The translations under genes and the position numbers were made by a program. The notes under the pieces were generated by a model. That model made no database searches. It saw nothing but the letters and a program-made list of their open reading frames with translations, and was not told the origin of the DNA. A stretch of 64,000 nt of DNA from Panopea generosa (taxonomy: Eukaryota > Mollusca > Bivalvia > Adapedonta > Hiatellidae): the NCBI GenBank assembly GCA_029582155.1, contig CM055901.1:45772728-45836727 (forward strand), in the 5' to 3' direction. Below, one piece after another: positions 1 to 22,900 of this stretch. Every line of letters starts with the position of its first letter. Positions within the stretch are counted from its first letter, which is position 1.

Positions 1-1521
1 TAGTCATTAAACCTACTACATTAACCAAGTTAGATAACTCTTGCATGAATATAATATTTTTTGTTTTCTCTCTCCCATGTATGTTTTAACGGTCAAAGTG
101 GACACAGCGAGACTTATCATTCCGCAGGATTCTTGTATAAATTTTCTTAGTGATTGTTTTGATATGTAGCCATTATTTGTTTCCCAGAAAAATACTTCCA
201 GATCCAAGGTTTTCGATCTGTTAGTGATTTTAATTCCTTTCAATAATCAGTTAACATGCATGTTGCTATAAATTTATATGCTCACTTTGGTGCTCCCTAA
301 TACAAATTTTGACATCTCATTTGTATCAACATTTTAGGACTCACACCACTATTCTTTCCCTTGAGTACTCCAGACCTACAGATGAAGGAGGCAGAAATAA
401 AACTTTATTAGTTTCTTTTTCTTCTTTTTCCAGGGCTTTGCTTTGCAGTGATTTATTTTTTCCTATTTATTTTTAAATGGTCAATAGTTTAGAAATGACC
501 ACTGATACCAGATTTCTGGCCAAATCTGTGTACTTTCAGAATTGATGGTTCGAACCGCATCGTAGGTGAATATTTGACATATTTTAACTCTGGAATTGAT
601 AGGTGTCACAAAACTATTGAATTAACAAAACAACCTGATCAACAAGGTATGCTATTTTCCTGTATAATTACATATCTTGAACCAGGGAAGAATTTGAGCC
701 GAGACACAAGTTGCAGATTTTGTTTTTTCACCGTGTTTTGGACATAAATGACACAATGGAGTCCTATGGGAAATGTAATAGTGGTGTGAGACGTTTAGTT
801 TTGCTGTTGAAACATCTAAGACACATCTGAATCTGCCAACATTTTGCCTTTTCCACTTGCTCCCTGCAGATAAAATCATTCATGTTGAAGTTACTGTTTC
901 GAAAGTTCTCTGTGTATTTTAACCCACTGTATCAAACAAGGTCTACAGTTTTTTTTCTCACTATTTTGACCTTTTGTTCTGACTATTCAAACCTCAAGTA
1001 GTAAAGTCCCATCTTATGACATGATGATAAGGGAATAGACGGTCACCTCTTTAACGTGGCCAGTCTGCTTCATCCCAGACAGTGCCCTTATGCTTCATAT
1101 TTAAGTAATCTACAAAACTTTAAATGGTTCTCATTAGAAACCAACTTTGTTATAACCATAATATGTACAGACCAATCGGGAGGAATTAATCAACTTAATC
1201 TTTCAGTTAGTCAACTATAATCAATTTTTCTGGCTCCCCGAAATTCTTCAAGCGAATCAGTCAGGAAGTCTGGTAGAAAATGTTGTGGTTTGATTTGATA
1301 TACGCCCAATACAGTTTGTTGATACTGAGCTTCAAATCAAACATTTTATCAATACTGTCTACTTTCATTATTATACAACACAGCAGATACCTTGGTATAT
1401 TGGTCAACCGGATATTAGGGTATCCAACTACCCGTTCCAGCTGTACACAGTAGAGTGAAATTTTAGGAGGGTTGTGTATGGCATTTGTTATAACTGTTAT
1501 AAAAGATCATTTATATTTCAG
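1..1521. other. No gene recognised; probably TFIIS first intron or upstream DNA
   Basis: AT-rich sequence with no exon that I can support. The first visible TFIIS exon begins in phase 0 at 1522 behind a good acceptor, so this stretch is probably intron. The missing first coding exon would carry the usual start and a Lys-rich helix with a KKLDKM-like motif. I looked for it here and did not find it, so it most likely lies left of the window. Small open frames at 16-243 and 652-879 on the minus strand have no recognisable domain. Confidence 0.5.
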
Positions 1522-12769
<11,248 letters not shown>

Positions 12770-13265
12770 CGGATATTCTACATCGCGTGTTCTTCAGTTT
12801 GGAGCATCAATGTACAGACATTTTCAATATCGATCATGTAGACCCAGAGCTTCGTCTCCCTTTGTTAAATGACGATATCAAATTTGTAGCTGAAGTTATC
12901 AATTCAATGCTGAAAGCAACAAATCATGATTGCTGAATGTCTACTTGTTATACAAAGATGTAAAAAATGCTCAAACTATTGTGAGGAATAATGGAAAATC
13001 AAAGAGTTAATTATGAAACACCCAAAATCAGCTTAAGATCACTGTTTTCAGTTTGGTTACAAATATTTTGAGAAATATAATATCCCCTCCTACAGTTAAG
13101 CTATGTGAACTAACTATTAATGATCCTATATCTAGCTTTAATTTCATACACATATAATACTTTTACATCAGTCGAAAAAATATACTTTTACATTGCATGT
13201 ATCTCAATTGTAATAATAGAGTTATGTCTATTTTCTCAGTGTAATAAAAGAACATGATATTTAAT
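12770..13265 (+). other. TCEA1: TFIIS 3' UTR with poly(A) signal
   Basis: Noncoding sequence after the TFIIS stop. AATAAA at 13243-13248 is the first good poly(A) signal; another at 13792-13797 could give a longer form. Confidence 0.6.
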
Positions 13266-13584
13266 GAACTTTTTCATTTCCTGAATGTAATAATAGACTT
13301 TTTCCTGTCTGAAATATGTATATTATATTGAAGGATTCTTTATAACTTTCTGGTTATTGAAAATTAGAGAGTGGCACCTTATCTATTGAATCTACATTAT
13401 GTGAAATTTCATAAAGGAACAGGTTAAATATAGACAGTATTTATGGACGTGAACTGATATCAATATATATGGTAAATATCCTCTTTACCAGGTCCAAATA
13501 TTTAGGTATTCTTTGCATATGCATGGAATCTGATGATTGATTGTATCAACTATTATAACAGATACTGACATTGTCGCTATTTGG

Positions 13585-13775
13585 AAACTAATAGGGAACT
13601 GCTGGCGCACTAGAGTATCGCACCATAGACACATGAATGCAGCATGATACTCCAGTGTCAGCGCTTAGAATACTGCCTTGAGTAGACACAGACACAATAT
13701 AACTGTTGAAAATTTCGTTGAAAGTGACGCTAAATACCATATAAATCATGTTGGTAATGAAGAAAGTGATACGTT
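13585..13775 (+). mobile_element. SINE body fragment
   Basis: GCATGATACTCCAGTGT, AGAATACTG and the tail GTTGAAAGTGACGCTAAAT match the 3' half of the complete tRNA-headed SINE at 50640-50930. Confidence 0.6.
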
Positions 13776-13937
13776 TCTGTTAATGTGTCTAAATAAAGTT
13801 TAAACTAGTTGTAGAAGTGTGATAAATACATAGTGAACTTATAGAAGTGATGGGTATGGTATTATATTTATTCCTTTTTTAAATATCTGGGATTTGATGA
13901 TTGTCACATAGTTGTACATTGTTAATTCATGTAATGA

Positions 13938-14140
13938 AAGCTGGGCCCTGTTAGATCAGTCAGTAGTGCATCTTGCTATTAAATCCATGAGTGGGAAGTT
14001 TGAATTTCCACCCGCTGGCTACAGTCTCTGTAATAATTACGTCTCATTTTCTTTCTCCAAATTTCAAACTGCTGCTTGAGTACTGGTTAACCTTCCAGGA
14101 TCCCAATAAAGAGTGGTTAGATCAACTTGTCATCTGTTAG
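13938..14140 (+). mobile_element. tRNA-derived SINE, diverged
   Basis: GGGCCCTGTTAGATCAGTCA followed by a degenerate B box (AAGTTTGAATTTCCACC) resembles, on this strand, the head of the SINEs found on the minus strand at 26-31 kb. Confidence 0.5.
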
Positions 14141-14242
14141 CCATCATATGCATAAAATTGACCAACCAAACATCGCATTATTAAAATATAACATTCTCTG
14201 TTTAACAGTAGTTATGATGGTTTGTTCATTATCAGCTTAATT

Positions 14243-14555
14243 CAGGGTTCTCCACAGGAATGAATGCAAGTGCTGGGGTAACAGCATGTAAACACCTTCA
14301 ACACATTTTCAAGTGCTGTGTAAGGCACTCATTGAAATATATCTCACTAGTATAACTTGTATTAGTTAAACTCGTTATATTTAGTATGTTTCATTTTAGG
14401 CATTAAAATGAGAAAAGATGAGCAAGGAGAAATGATGATTTAGAGGAAAGTAAGCCTTTTGCAAAAGTTTGAGCATTCCAGCCCTAGGGGAATACCATTT
14501 CTGATAGTCAAGTGCTTGGGTGCCCTTGTGCTTAAATGGCCTGTGGATAAGCCTG
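14243..14555. mobile_element. CAGG-terminated MITE, copy 2
   Basis: Terminal repeats CAGGGTTCTCCACAGG / CCTGTGGATAAGCCTG, with a perfect 5-bp target duplication TAATT at 14238-14242 and 14556-14560. Same family as 4154-4473. Confidence 0.85.
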
Positions 14556-15040
14556 TAATTGTTCAGTTATATAGTAAATTGAAGTCTATTATAAAATGGC
14601 ATACTTTTGGCAGAATGTATTAACGTTACGTCTCTTCCATTACAAAGATTTCCATTTGATACTTTAAAACAGACTACGGTTGTTTGAATTCATATCAGAT
14701 CATAAAATAAGATGAAAAATACAATTTTTTTCAGTGTTTTATAGTTGATGTCAATTGTGGAAAATGTATTTAATGTTTCATTATTCATAGTAATTGGCAG
14801 ATTGACTGTATTTTTTTCTTTTAAAATATTTACAGAATGTGTTTTGTTACAAAATTATGTGTATCAAGGCATGGATTCATGTTGCGAAGCAATTGTAAAA
14901 AAATCATTTCATTATGATCATCAACTCATTTTATAATAAACAATTATCACCAATTTGTCAGAATAAAAGATTTATATATGTGAAATTTGTTAGTTATAGA
15001 TATATAAAACCATATCATATCATTTGTGTTTTGCTTTTTT

Positions 15041-15400
15041 ATGCCCCCCAAAAAAATTTTTGGGTGGCATATAATAATTGCAGCGTCCGTCCGTCTGTCC
15101 GTCCGTTATTTCATTTCCGGCCTGTAACTTTGTCATGCGTAGATGGATTTTGTTGATACTTGCAACAAATGATCAACAGAACATGACGACGTGTCGCGAG
15201 TAAGACCCACACCCGTACCTCAAAGGTCAAGGTCACAATTTGAGTTTGTTTGACAACACTTTGAGTTTATGTGAGATTTCGTTTCTGGCCTGTTACTTTG
15301 TCGTGCATAGTAATTATAATGATACTTGCTACAAATGATCAACATAACATCATGACATGTTGGGGGGCATGTGACACATAACAGTGACATTTCTTGTTTA
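15041..15400. mobile_element. Dispersed element with ATGCCCCCCAA terminal repeats
   Basis: It begins ATGCCCCCCAAAAAAATTTT and closes TTGGGGGGCAT at 15370, with a short tail to about 15400. Inside are CGTCCGTCCGTCTGTCCGTC and GGTCAAGGTCAC words. I know this architecture as an abundant repeat in bivalve genomes. Confidence 0.7.
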
Positions 15401-15627
15401 TATATATAATTAATGCATAAAACATGGGCTGCAACATGTTTAATGTGTTTTTGCTCACCTGAACAAACAGTTAATACACTGGTGCTGGCCCTACATTTCT
15501 CTTTAAGTCACATGATTAAACACAAGTAAACAGCTCACAAAGTGTTTACTTATGGTTAAAGTGAATGTTTATAGCGAACATGCTCATTAGTCTTGTGTCA
15601 TCAAACGTTAGCACACACGTTAAAAGT

Positions 15628-16130
15628 TTAACTGATAGTAGGCCCGATATTTAGATCCAAGATTATGTCCCACTTTGATTTTGATTTTGAATCCACAACC
15701 AATATCACTTGCATTTTCATGATGAGAATAGCACTACACTGAAATTCATTTCTTAACAGTATTTTCAAGACATAATGGTTGTATATGGCACATCCAGTTT
15801 TATTGCTGGAGGGAGCCTTCAGAGTGAATCCAAGTAGAACCACCATTCTTCCGCAAGTAAATGGCAAACATTCTCTGTTTTTTAACTGAGCTGGGCTGGA
15901 ACACACATCAGCGGTTAGAGTTAAGTGGTCATTAGAATATAGCCCTTTTGTCATTAGAATATAGCCCTTTTGAAATTTATAAAAACTGGTTGGTAATGGT
16001 TTTACTACAAAATTTGTTAAAAAGGTTAATGATACATAGTGATAACAAAATCTTGTACGTAATCTGCTATGTGGAGTGGCAGTGCAGTGGATAGTCACTT
16101 GCGCCACAGATCAAATGTTCCCATACTCCA
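15628..16130. repeat. Dispersed repeat of the 'GGAGG-AGACCTCAGA' family
   Basis: The segment at 15780-15930 (ATGGCACATCCAGTTTTATT onward) matches pieces at 31640-31745, 37860-37990, 45165-45245 and 46540-46700. A 159-codon open frame crosses it on the minus strand. Because its peptide text recurs in those other repeats, I read it as repeat, not gene. Confidence 0.6.
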
Positions 16131-19100
16131 CCTGATGGCGAAACAAAACTAGACTTGGTACTGGTTCTACCAAAGAAACAGACCTAAGGGTGATTCTTAT
16201 ATACTACTCTTTTGATAGACTAAGTGTATTTTATTTCCCATATATGTTAAACTGGTATATGAATGTTTTAAAAACAAATTTGAAGCTGTTCTGATATTCT
16301 ATGCCAAAAGAATGGTTAAAAAATTACACATATGGGCAATCTACTTAAAATGTTAACAAATATATTTTCAATTTACATTAATATAAAATAAACGTGTATT
16401 CAAAAAAATAACAGTTTATGCCCCGAATCTTTTTCTTTAAATCCTATTTATCAACTTTAGATTTAAAGGCAGTGGTTCACTATATCGAAAAACCCATCGG
16501 TAAGCAATTAAGCATATATAGATGAGAAGGTGTGGCCAAACTCTTGCTCATATCTTAACATTTGTAAACATAAACATGTGGTTTGGATTGATACTACGGA
16601 TTTACAACAGAAGAGGACAATGGTCAGTGTTTGCAATAATGAACATTCCTGTAATGAGTACATACTGATTGCACTTTGATTAAATTAAGTTTGAATAAAA
16701 TACATTGTTAATCTTAATTTCTTAAACAATGTATACTTTAATATTTAATTGCTTCTTCTTTTAATAGTAATTAACTAAAATGACTTAAAAACTTTATATT
16801 GAAGTATGTTTAAATCCTCACTCTGTAATTCCCACAAAAAAGTTAGCTATAGGTCAGTTATGCTAATGTTGGGCCTAGTTATGTCACAGAAGGGACATTA
16901 TGAAAAAGTGTGTTCCACAAAAAAATTTTCAAATCAACACAATGTTCCTTGATGGGAATAATGACAAAGAATTTTTTTAATTCATACTTGATACCATGTA
17001 TTCAATCTTATGTCAATAAAACATTCATATAGCAAAACTAAACACTATGTATGTAACATTTAATATAGTCTTTAATTCTCCGCCATATGTCAAAAGAGTG
17101 GAATACTGTGGCTTATCTCCCTAGAAGCTGGGCTGTAGTTGGCTTGAGTCAGGTCATGAACTCAGATCAAATATCAATCACCACTGGAGGAAAATTTTAC
17201 AACAGTTTTCAAAAAGCATGTTTTGAATGTGTCACTTATAAAATAAAACTTCCAAATTCACATGACATAAAGATCATACATTCAGGAACAGATCTGCCAA
17301 GTTTTAACCAAATCTGTTCAGTATGACTTGAAATTTTAAAAATCCGTCCACTGGTGGTATGCTTCCAGTGAGTACAGAGGATTCAGTGTAAGTGGCCATT
17401 TTTCAGTGCTGCTGGCTTTTATACTGGGACTCCGGCCTTTAACCATGTTATTTCAACATCAAACTTGGTTGTAAAAATTGTTCATATCTTAACATCAGAT
17501 TTTTTTAAAATTTTGCATATTTATTGACCATATAATTAATTTGCTACACAGTTATTTGGATTAAAAATGTTTTTTATCAAATTTTAGAATTCAATTTTTT
17601 TAAAGCTAAGTTGAAGCTACTTAAAGTAAAACCATTTTCAATAACCTTTGGAAAGTTTGAACTTTAGTTAAGTAGAATATATATAGAGTATGGTCCTTAT
17701 CAAATTTTGAGTGATTTATTAAATTCTGAGCTTATTTTGTAACTAATGCAAATATAATATTGGCCGATTTACAAACTGAAATGGTTCATTATTGGGCAGC
17801 TCAATTTATCAAACACAACTACACTTGGACCAGCAGTGTCAATGACTTGTTGGCAGACCTAAAGTGGGAAACCCTCCAGTGTCGTCGCAACGATGCCCGG
17901 GTTAGATTGTTCTGTAAAATCTACAGCTGAGTCAACTCCAAAGTCCTCCACTTACACAAACAAGAAATTTCACATGGGGGCACAACTATCAGTTTATCCA
18001 GATATCTGCATGTCTGAACAGTTTCTATCTTGACGTCCATTGTTCTCTGGAACCGCCTTCCGCCCGAGGTGGCCAGCCAGTCTATGAACCCTCAAATGGT
18101 TCCAATCGCCCACGAGGAGACTGAGTGTCATCTCATTTTACTGTTGAAGCTTTTCATACCACTGTATAAGGCAAACTTCTAATTTTAATAAAGCTAATCT
18201 GACTGCCGCAAGTGCTCAGTATTTTAACAACATCGCGAAAATACTTTTCCGGAGGGATGCGATTACAAGAGATGATGAAATAAAAGTAAAGTTGACCTTG
18301 CCATGTCAGATGATATCTGATCAAGTTTTATGTTGACACTAACTGACAAAATACTATAGTAACTCCTTCTGGACTACTTAAAGTCACCAGAGCAAATAAA
18401 AGAACAATGGTTTACATTATAAAATATGAAAACACAGTGTTTTACATCATTTTATTTCATGGTGCAATTAGACATAGATTTATATTAAACAATTCCTACA
18501 GGATTTCTTTTAATACGTCTCTTCTTACTTTTTCTCAAATTTTAGCAAACAGCAAAGGCACAATTCAAAATAAGATGTTATATTTGCCATAATTTCTGTG
18601 CGGATACATGCATATTTCACCACAATGTATCTAAATTTAGCCTTGCACCTTAATAACAATGAACAACATTTTTTTTACAATAGTTTAATTAATATTTTCT
18701 GTTAAAGAATATTTTGAAGAAAAAATGCACGATTTATGTAAAAAATTACTAGATTCAAACTACTTTAAAAAGTTGATAATGTATAACAAACAATATCATC
18801 TTCCTGTAGACAGAAAATACCTTTTCTCCCTAAAAATGATTGATTTGTGTTGTAAGCCTTAACTACTTGGAAATTGATATAATAAATGACATTTTCTCTC
18901 ACAGAAAGACAGAATTTTTCTCCTATCCTGCCCAAGACAGTTATGTCTATTAAACACAATATGTGAAGTACATGCCAACAATGAAGTATTGCACAAAAAC
19001 ACAAAAATATTATATTAATTGCCCATAGGAGTTGAAGATTCCCCAAGCTAGTTTACAGCAGTGATAGCTTTTTAAAGACTTTTTTGTAAACAACTTATAT

Positions 19101-19224
19101 CACATGAGTAACTTAATGAATTATTTATCATGATGAAAAAATATTTTGATTTAAAATTGCTAACACTTGAATGTTTGAACATATCAAAATAAAAACTTCC
19201 TGTATTTCATTTTCAACAACCTGT

Positions 19225-19600
19225 ACTAGAAACAAGAGGCCCATGGGCCTTAATGGTCACCTGATTATCCAAAAAACATTCACTAACTCTATTCAGTCAT
19301 ATGAAATAACGTTTTTTGTCAATTGCTCTTATATAGATTTAGTAAAGTAGACCCCAATCCCAGGGCCAAACAGTGAGACCCAGGGAAATTCACAAATTTT
19401 ATAAGGACCCACAGTCGACAATAATCATGCTTATTATTTGTTTCCCAGTTTTTCTTATATTAAGAAGAAGATTTTTAGAGTTTATCTTGAATTTGACTTT
19501 TGTGGCCCCACCCACAAGGTCCCAGGGGGGTAGGGACCATGCAATTCATAATTTTTATTCAAAGCTGCATACAACATTTCATTACAATTGAGTGTACGCT
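19225..19600. repeat. Dispersed repeat with ACAAGAGGCCCATGGGCC start
   Basis: AACAAGAGGCCCATGGGCCT opens the block. It contains GTGGCCCCACCCACAAGGTC and lies just beyond the FARSA 3' end, so the FARSA transcript may terminate in or near it. Confidence 0.55.
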
Positions 19601-19842
19601 TTTTGAGAAGTCGAAAATGTCAATTGTTTATGGACGCATAATGACGCACAAAAGGCGATCACAAAAGGTCCCTTGATACAAAGTCTCAAGTGACCTAATA
19701 AATAAACAAATGACAAATACAATGTCATGTTATAGTTAACTTTTGTCCTAGTATCTGACAGTTTACACTGTAACAAGTACTAACAACATAATGTTGACAG
19801 ATACAAAGGTTTAGCACAATTGATAGACTATTATCATGTTGA

Positions 19843-19948
19843 TCATTTATCAAGTCTACACACAGGGTTGTCATAAACCATCTGTAGATCCACTTTGGGC
19901 CCAACCAACTCCCTGATATTGTCTATTTTGTATTTTATCATAGTTGGC
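19843..19948 (-). CDS. FARSA: FARSA exon 13 (stop)
   Basis: 106 nt, phase 2 to stop TGA. It encodes [20 protein letters not shown] and ends VCRLDK, shorter than the human Pro-rich tail. Confidence 0.94.
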
Positions 19949-22900
19949 CTGAAATATAAATAATGTATTTTGTAATTTGTTTTTGTTCATTATCCGATTT
20001 ATTTTATATTTAAAATCAAGTTATTTGTACATTTGTGATCTACATGTATCTACTTAAACTTTTTTTAAAAACAATTGCTGCATACATACATGCAAATGCA
20101 TATTGTTTCCATTTTTTTTAACACAAATGATTACAAAGTACTTGCTGACTCTTCACTATTTTGAAAATGTATAACAGGTGAACAGAACAGCAAGCTTACA
20201 TGTAGATTTCCATATTTAAAATTTATAAAACTGATGACAAGAATGGAAATTATAACAATGTTTTACATTAGAGATTATTAGATATTCAAATAATTTTCTA
20301 TGTGCATGTCTTACCGTTCTAGTGAAAGTCCCCATGCAATGGCTGTCACCCCCTCTGGCAGCCCCATGGGTAGTAACATTTCTGGACGGAAGATACCAGA
20401 GTTACCAATTTCAACCCACTTCTTCAAACCTAAAAATAAAAAGTATATATATATAATAATTGAATTGACCAAAATAGTTATATTTAATGAAGAAAACAAT
20501 AGAGAAATATTTCTTTAAAAATTACAGAACATGTTAATAATATACAGTCAAACCTGTACTAACGGTCACCTGTTATAAGCAGCCACCTGCCTTAAGCTGC
20601 CAGTTTCAGACCCTCCCGTCGAAATTTACTATATAATTTAACTGCAATAGGTGGTCACTTGGTCGACGCGGCCAGCGACCAACATTTTTGGTCCCAAATA
20701 CATTAAAAACCTCCCAAAACGGCCACCAAATGAACAAATTTTACCGTAAAATATCGATTTTGGCATATAAAAATTTCATTACGGCCACAGAATTAATATT
20801 TAATTAAAGTACTAAAAACCAAATAAATCAAATAATTAATTTAAAATAAGTTTCTTTTAGTTTAAACTTTCTTAATTGGCCGTAAACAAACCAAACAAAG
20901 CTGTTATTGTGTTCTACATAATCGCCATTTTTCCGACTCAAACCAAACAAATCTGTTATTGTGTTCTACATAATTGCAATTTTTCCGACTCAAACACGAG
21001 TGTAGTGCGTGATAATTTTCACATCTCTATTTTTAGCTTGCGTAATTGGTTAACTGTAAAAAAGTCGGCATATAAAAAGACTAAAGAAGCTAACGTTTTT
21101 GAGACGATAATTAGAATGGCAGTTTGTTCGTGCTTTTAACGAACGATAAGGAATTAACTCATTAAGTTCACACTTGTAAAAAGCGCTAATTGTGGAAAAA
21201 TATAAAATTTGGAAATGATTTATTGTGACTTAAATCATAAATGGTTTGATTGCCAGCGTGTTAACAATGCAACCAAAACGGAAGTGTTTGACTTTGGATG
21301 AACGTGTTGAGGTTGTGAAATTGTTAGAGTCTGGTAAAAGCAGTAGATTTATCGCGGATATATTAGGTGTTGGAAGGACCCAAATTCAAAATGTGTGTAA
21401 ACGGAAACGTGAAGTTATGGAGGAGTACATGATCAATGATTACAATGATTATAATATTGTGTTATAATACTGTTCAATAAAACAATTTTCAATTTCAGCT
21501 GTTTTTTAGTCATTTTCTATTAAAAAAATGATTATTAAATCATTTAATCCCTCCAAATATAAGTGTATGTATACATAGTATCACATACATAAAAAAAACA
21601 ATATACAAAAATACTTCGCTAATCATGGTGAAAATTGATGACCCTGTAGTAGGCAGCCACCTGTCTTAAGCAGCCAATTTGGCCCTTTCCCTTGGCTGGC
21701 TGCTTAAGACAGGTTTGACTGTATATAAAAAAAAAAAAGACATTGTCAATAGTAAAAATTTAATTGTAAGTTAGATTTATAACCCTATCAGAACTTAGGC
21801 CTTGTCATTGATACAAGACATATTTTACATATCATCAGCCCAACCATGGTTAAGTGCACCAACATGTTTTAAGTCATTCTTCATAAACATCAGACTATTT
21901 ACTTCAACCTATCACGCCTCAAATTTTAAGGTTGATATCGCAATTTTAACAATTTCAATCACACACAGTTTCAATCGTCTAGAAATGATACTTTTTTTAA
22001 GCAATACCATTAACTTTATATACACAGAGATAATAAACAAGCTTTCATTAACAAAAAAACACGAGATTTTCTTAATTTTTCTCTCTGTTTAAATTAGTGC
22101 AAAATATTACACATAACCGTAAAGTGCACAATGCAAGTAATATTATGACAACAAAACTTTACAGAGGATAATCAGCCCAAATTGTTTCAAGGAATATCAG
22201 TCTAACCTAATAATGACATTATACAATCAGGAACAACAATAAACATGTGAGCAATGGGTACTCATATATAAACTATACACATATATAGAATACACTTGTA
22301 TATCATACATAGAATATACTCATATATAGAATATTATAAGGTTATATAACAGTGTTTTGTACAATATGAGTTGTTTGGTGTATCGTTGAAATTTCTAATA
22401 AATTTAATTCCTTTTTTTAATTGCCATCTTGAATTTTGAACTGTACAGTATAAAATATATTGGATCCAATAAATTTATGCATATTATACAGTCATGTGAT
22501 AACATCTGGGATAGGTGATTGGCTATACACTTACAGGTACAGAATAAACTTGTATATAAATATATAGAATATACTCATATATAGAATATACTTATATATA
22601 GAAGACACTCATATATTAATATATAAAATATACTCATACATAGAATATACTCATATATTAATATAAAGAATATTCTCATATATAGAATATACTCATATAT
22701 AGAATATACCCATATATAGAATATACTTATACATAGAATATAATCATATATTAACATACAAAATAAAATCATATAAAGAATATTCTCATACATAGAATAT
22801 ACTCATATATTAATATATAGAATATGCTCATATATAGAACATACTCATATATAGAATATACTCATACAAAGAAAATACTCATATATTAATATATATAATA

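Larger units (their letters stand above)
13256..19842. other. Convergent intergenic region, no host gene seen
   Basis: This gap separates the 3' ends of TFIIS (+) and FARSA (-). It holds SINE pieces, the second CAGG MITE, an inverted-repeat element at 15.04-15.37 kb, and unclassified AT-rich sequence at about 16.2-19.2 kb. No exon chain recognised on either strand. Confidence 0.55.
20541..21725 (+). mobile_element. Pogo/Tigger-like DNA transposon, internally deleted
   Basis: It is bounded by TACAGTCAAACCTGT at the left and ACAGGTTTGACTGTA at the right, with TA at each edge, the usual mariner-type target. Subterminal AAGCAGCCACCTG words are shared with four short copies in this window. About 1.2 kb, carrying only an N-terminal DNA-binding ORF; the DDE catalytic part is absent. 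It sits in FARSA intron 11, antisense to FARSA. Confidence 0.85.

Noticed and set aside
652-879. 75-codon minus-strand frame, Cys/His containing
   Set aside because: Considered as a zinc-finger fragment, but Cys/His spacing fits no known finger and there is no splice or homology support.
1-1521. Search for the TFIIS first coding exon
   Set aside because: No ATG-led segment with a phase-0 donor and a KKLDKM-like helix found; presumed left of the window.
15628-16107. 159-codon open frame on the minus strand, the longest in the window
   Set aside because: Its peptide text (e.g. KTGCAIYN) recurs in translations of the dispersed repeat near 31.6 kb; no domain, no splice context, repeat boundaries match instead.
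22575-22793. Tyr/Ile-rich repetitive frame on the minus strand
   Set aside because: Translation of the 17-bp AT minisatellite.
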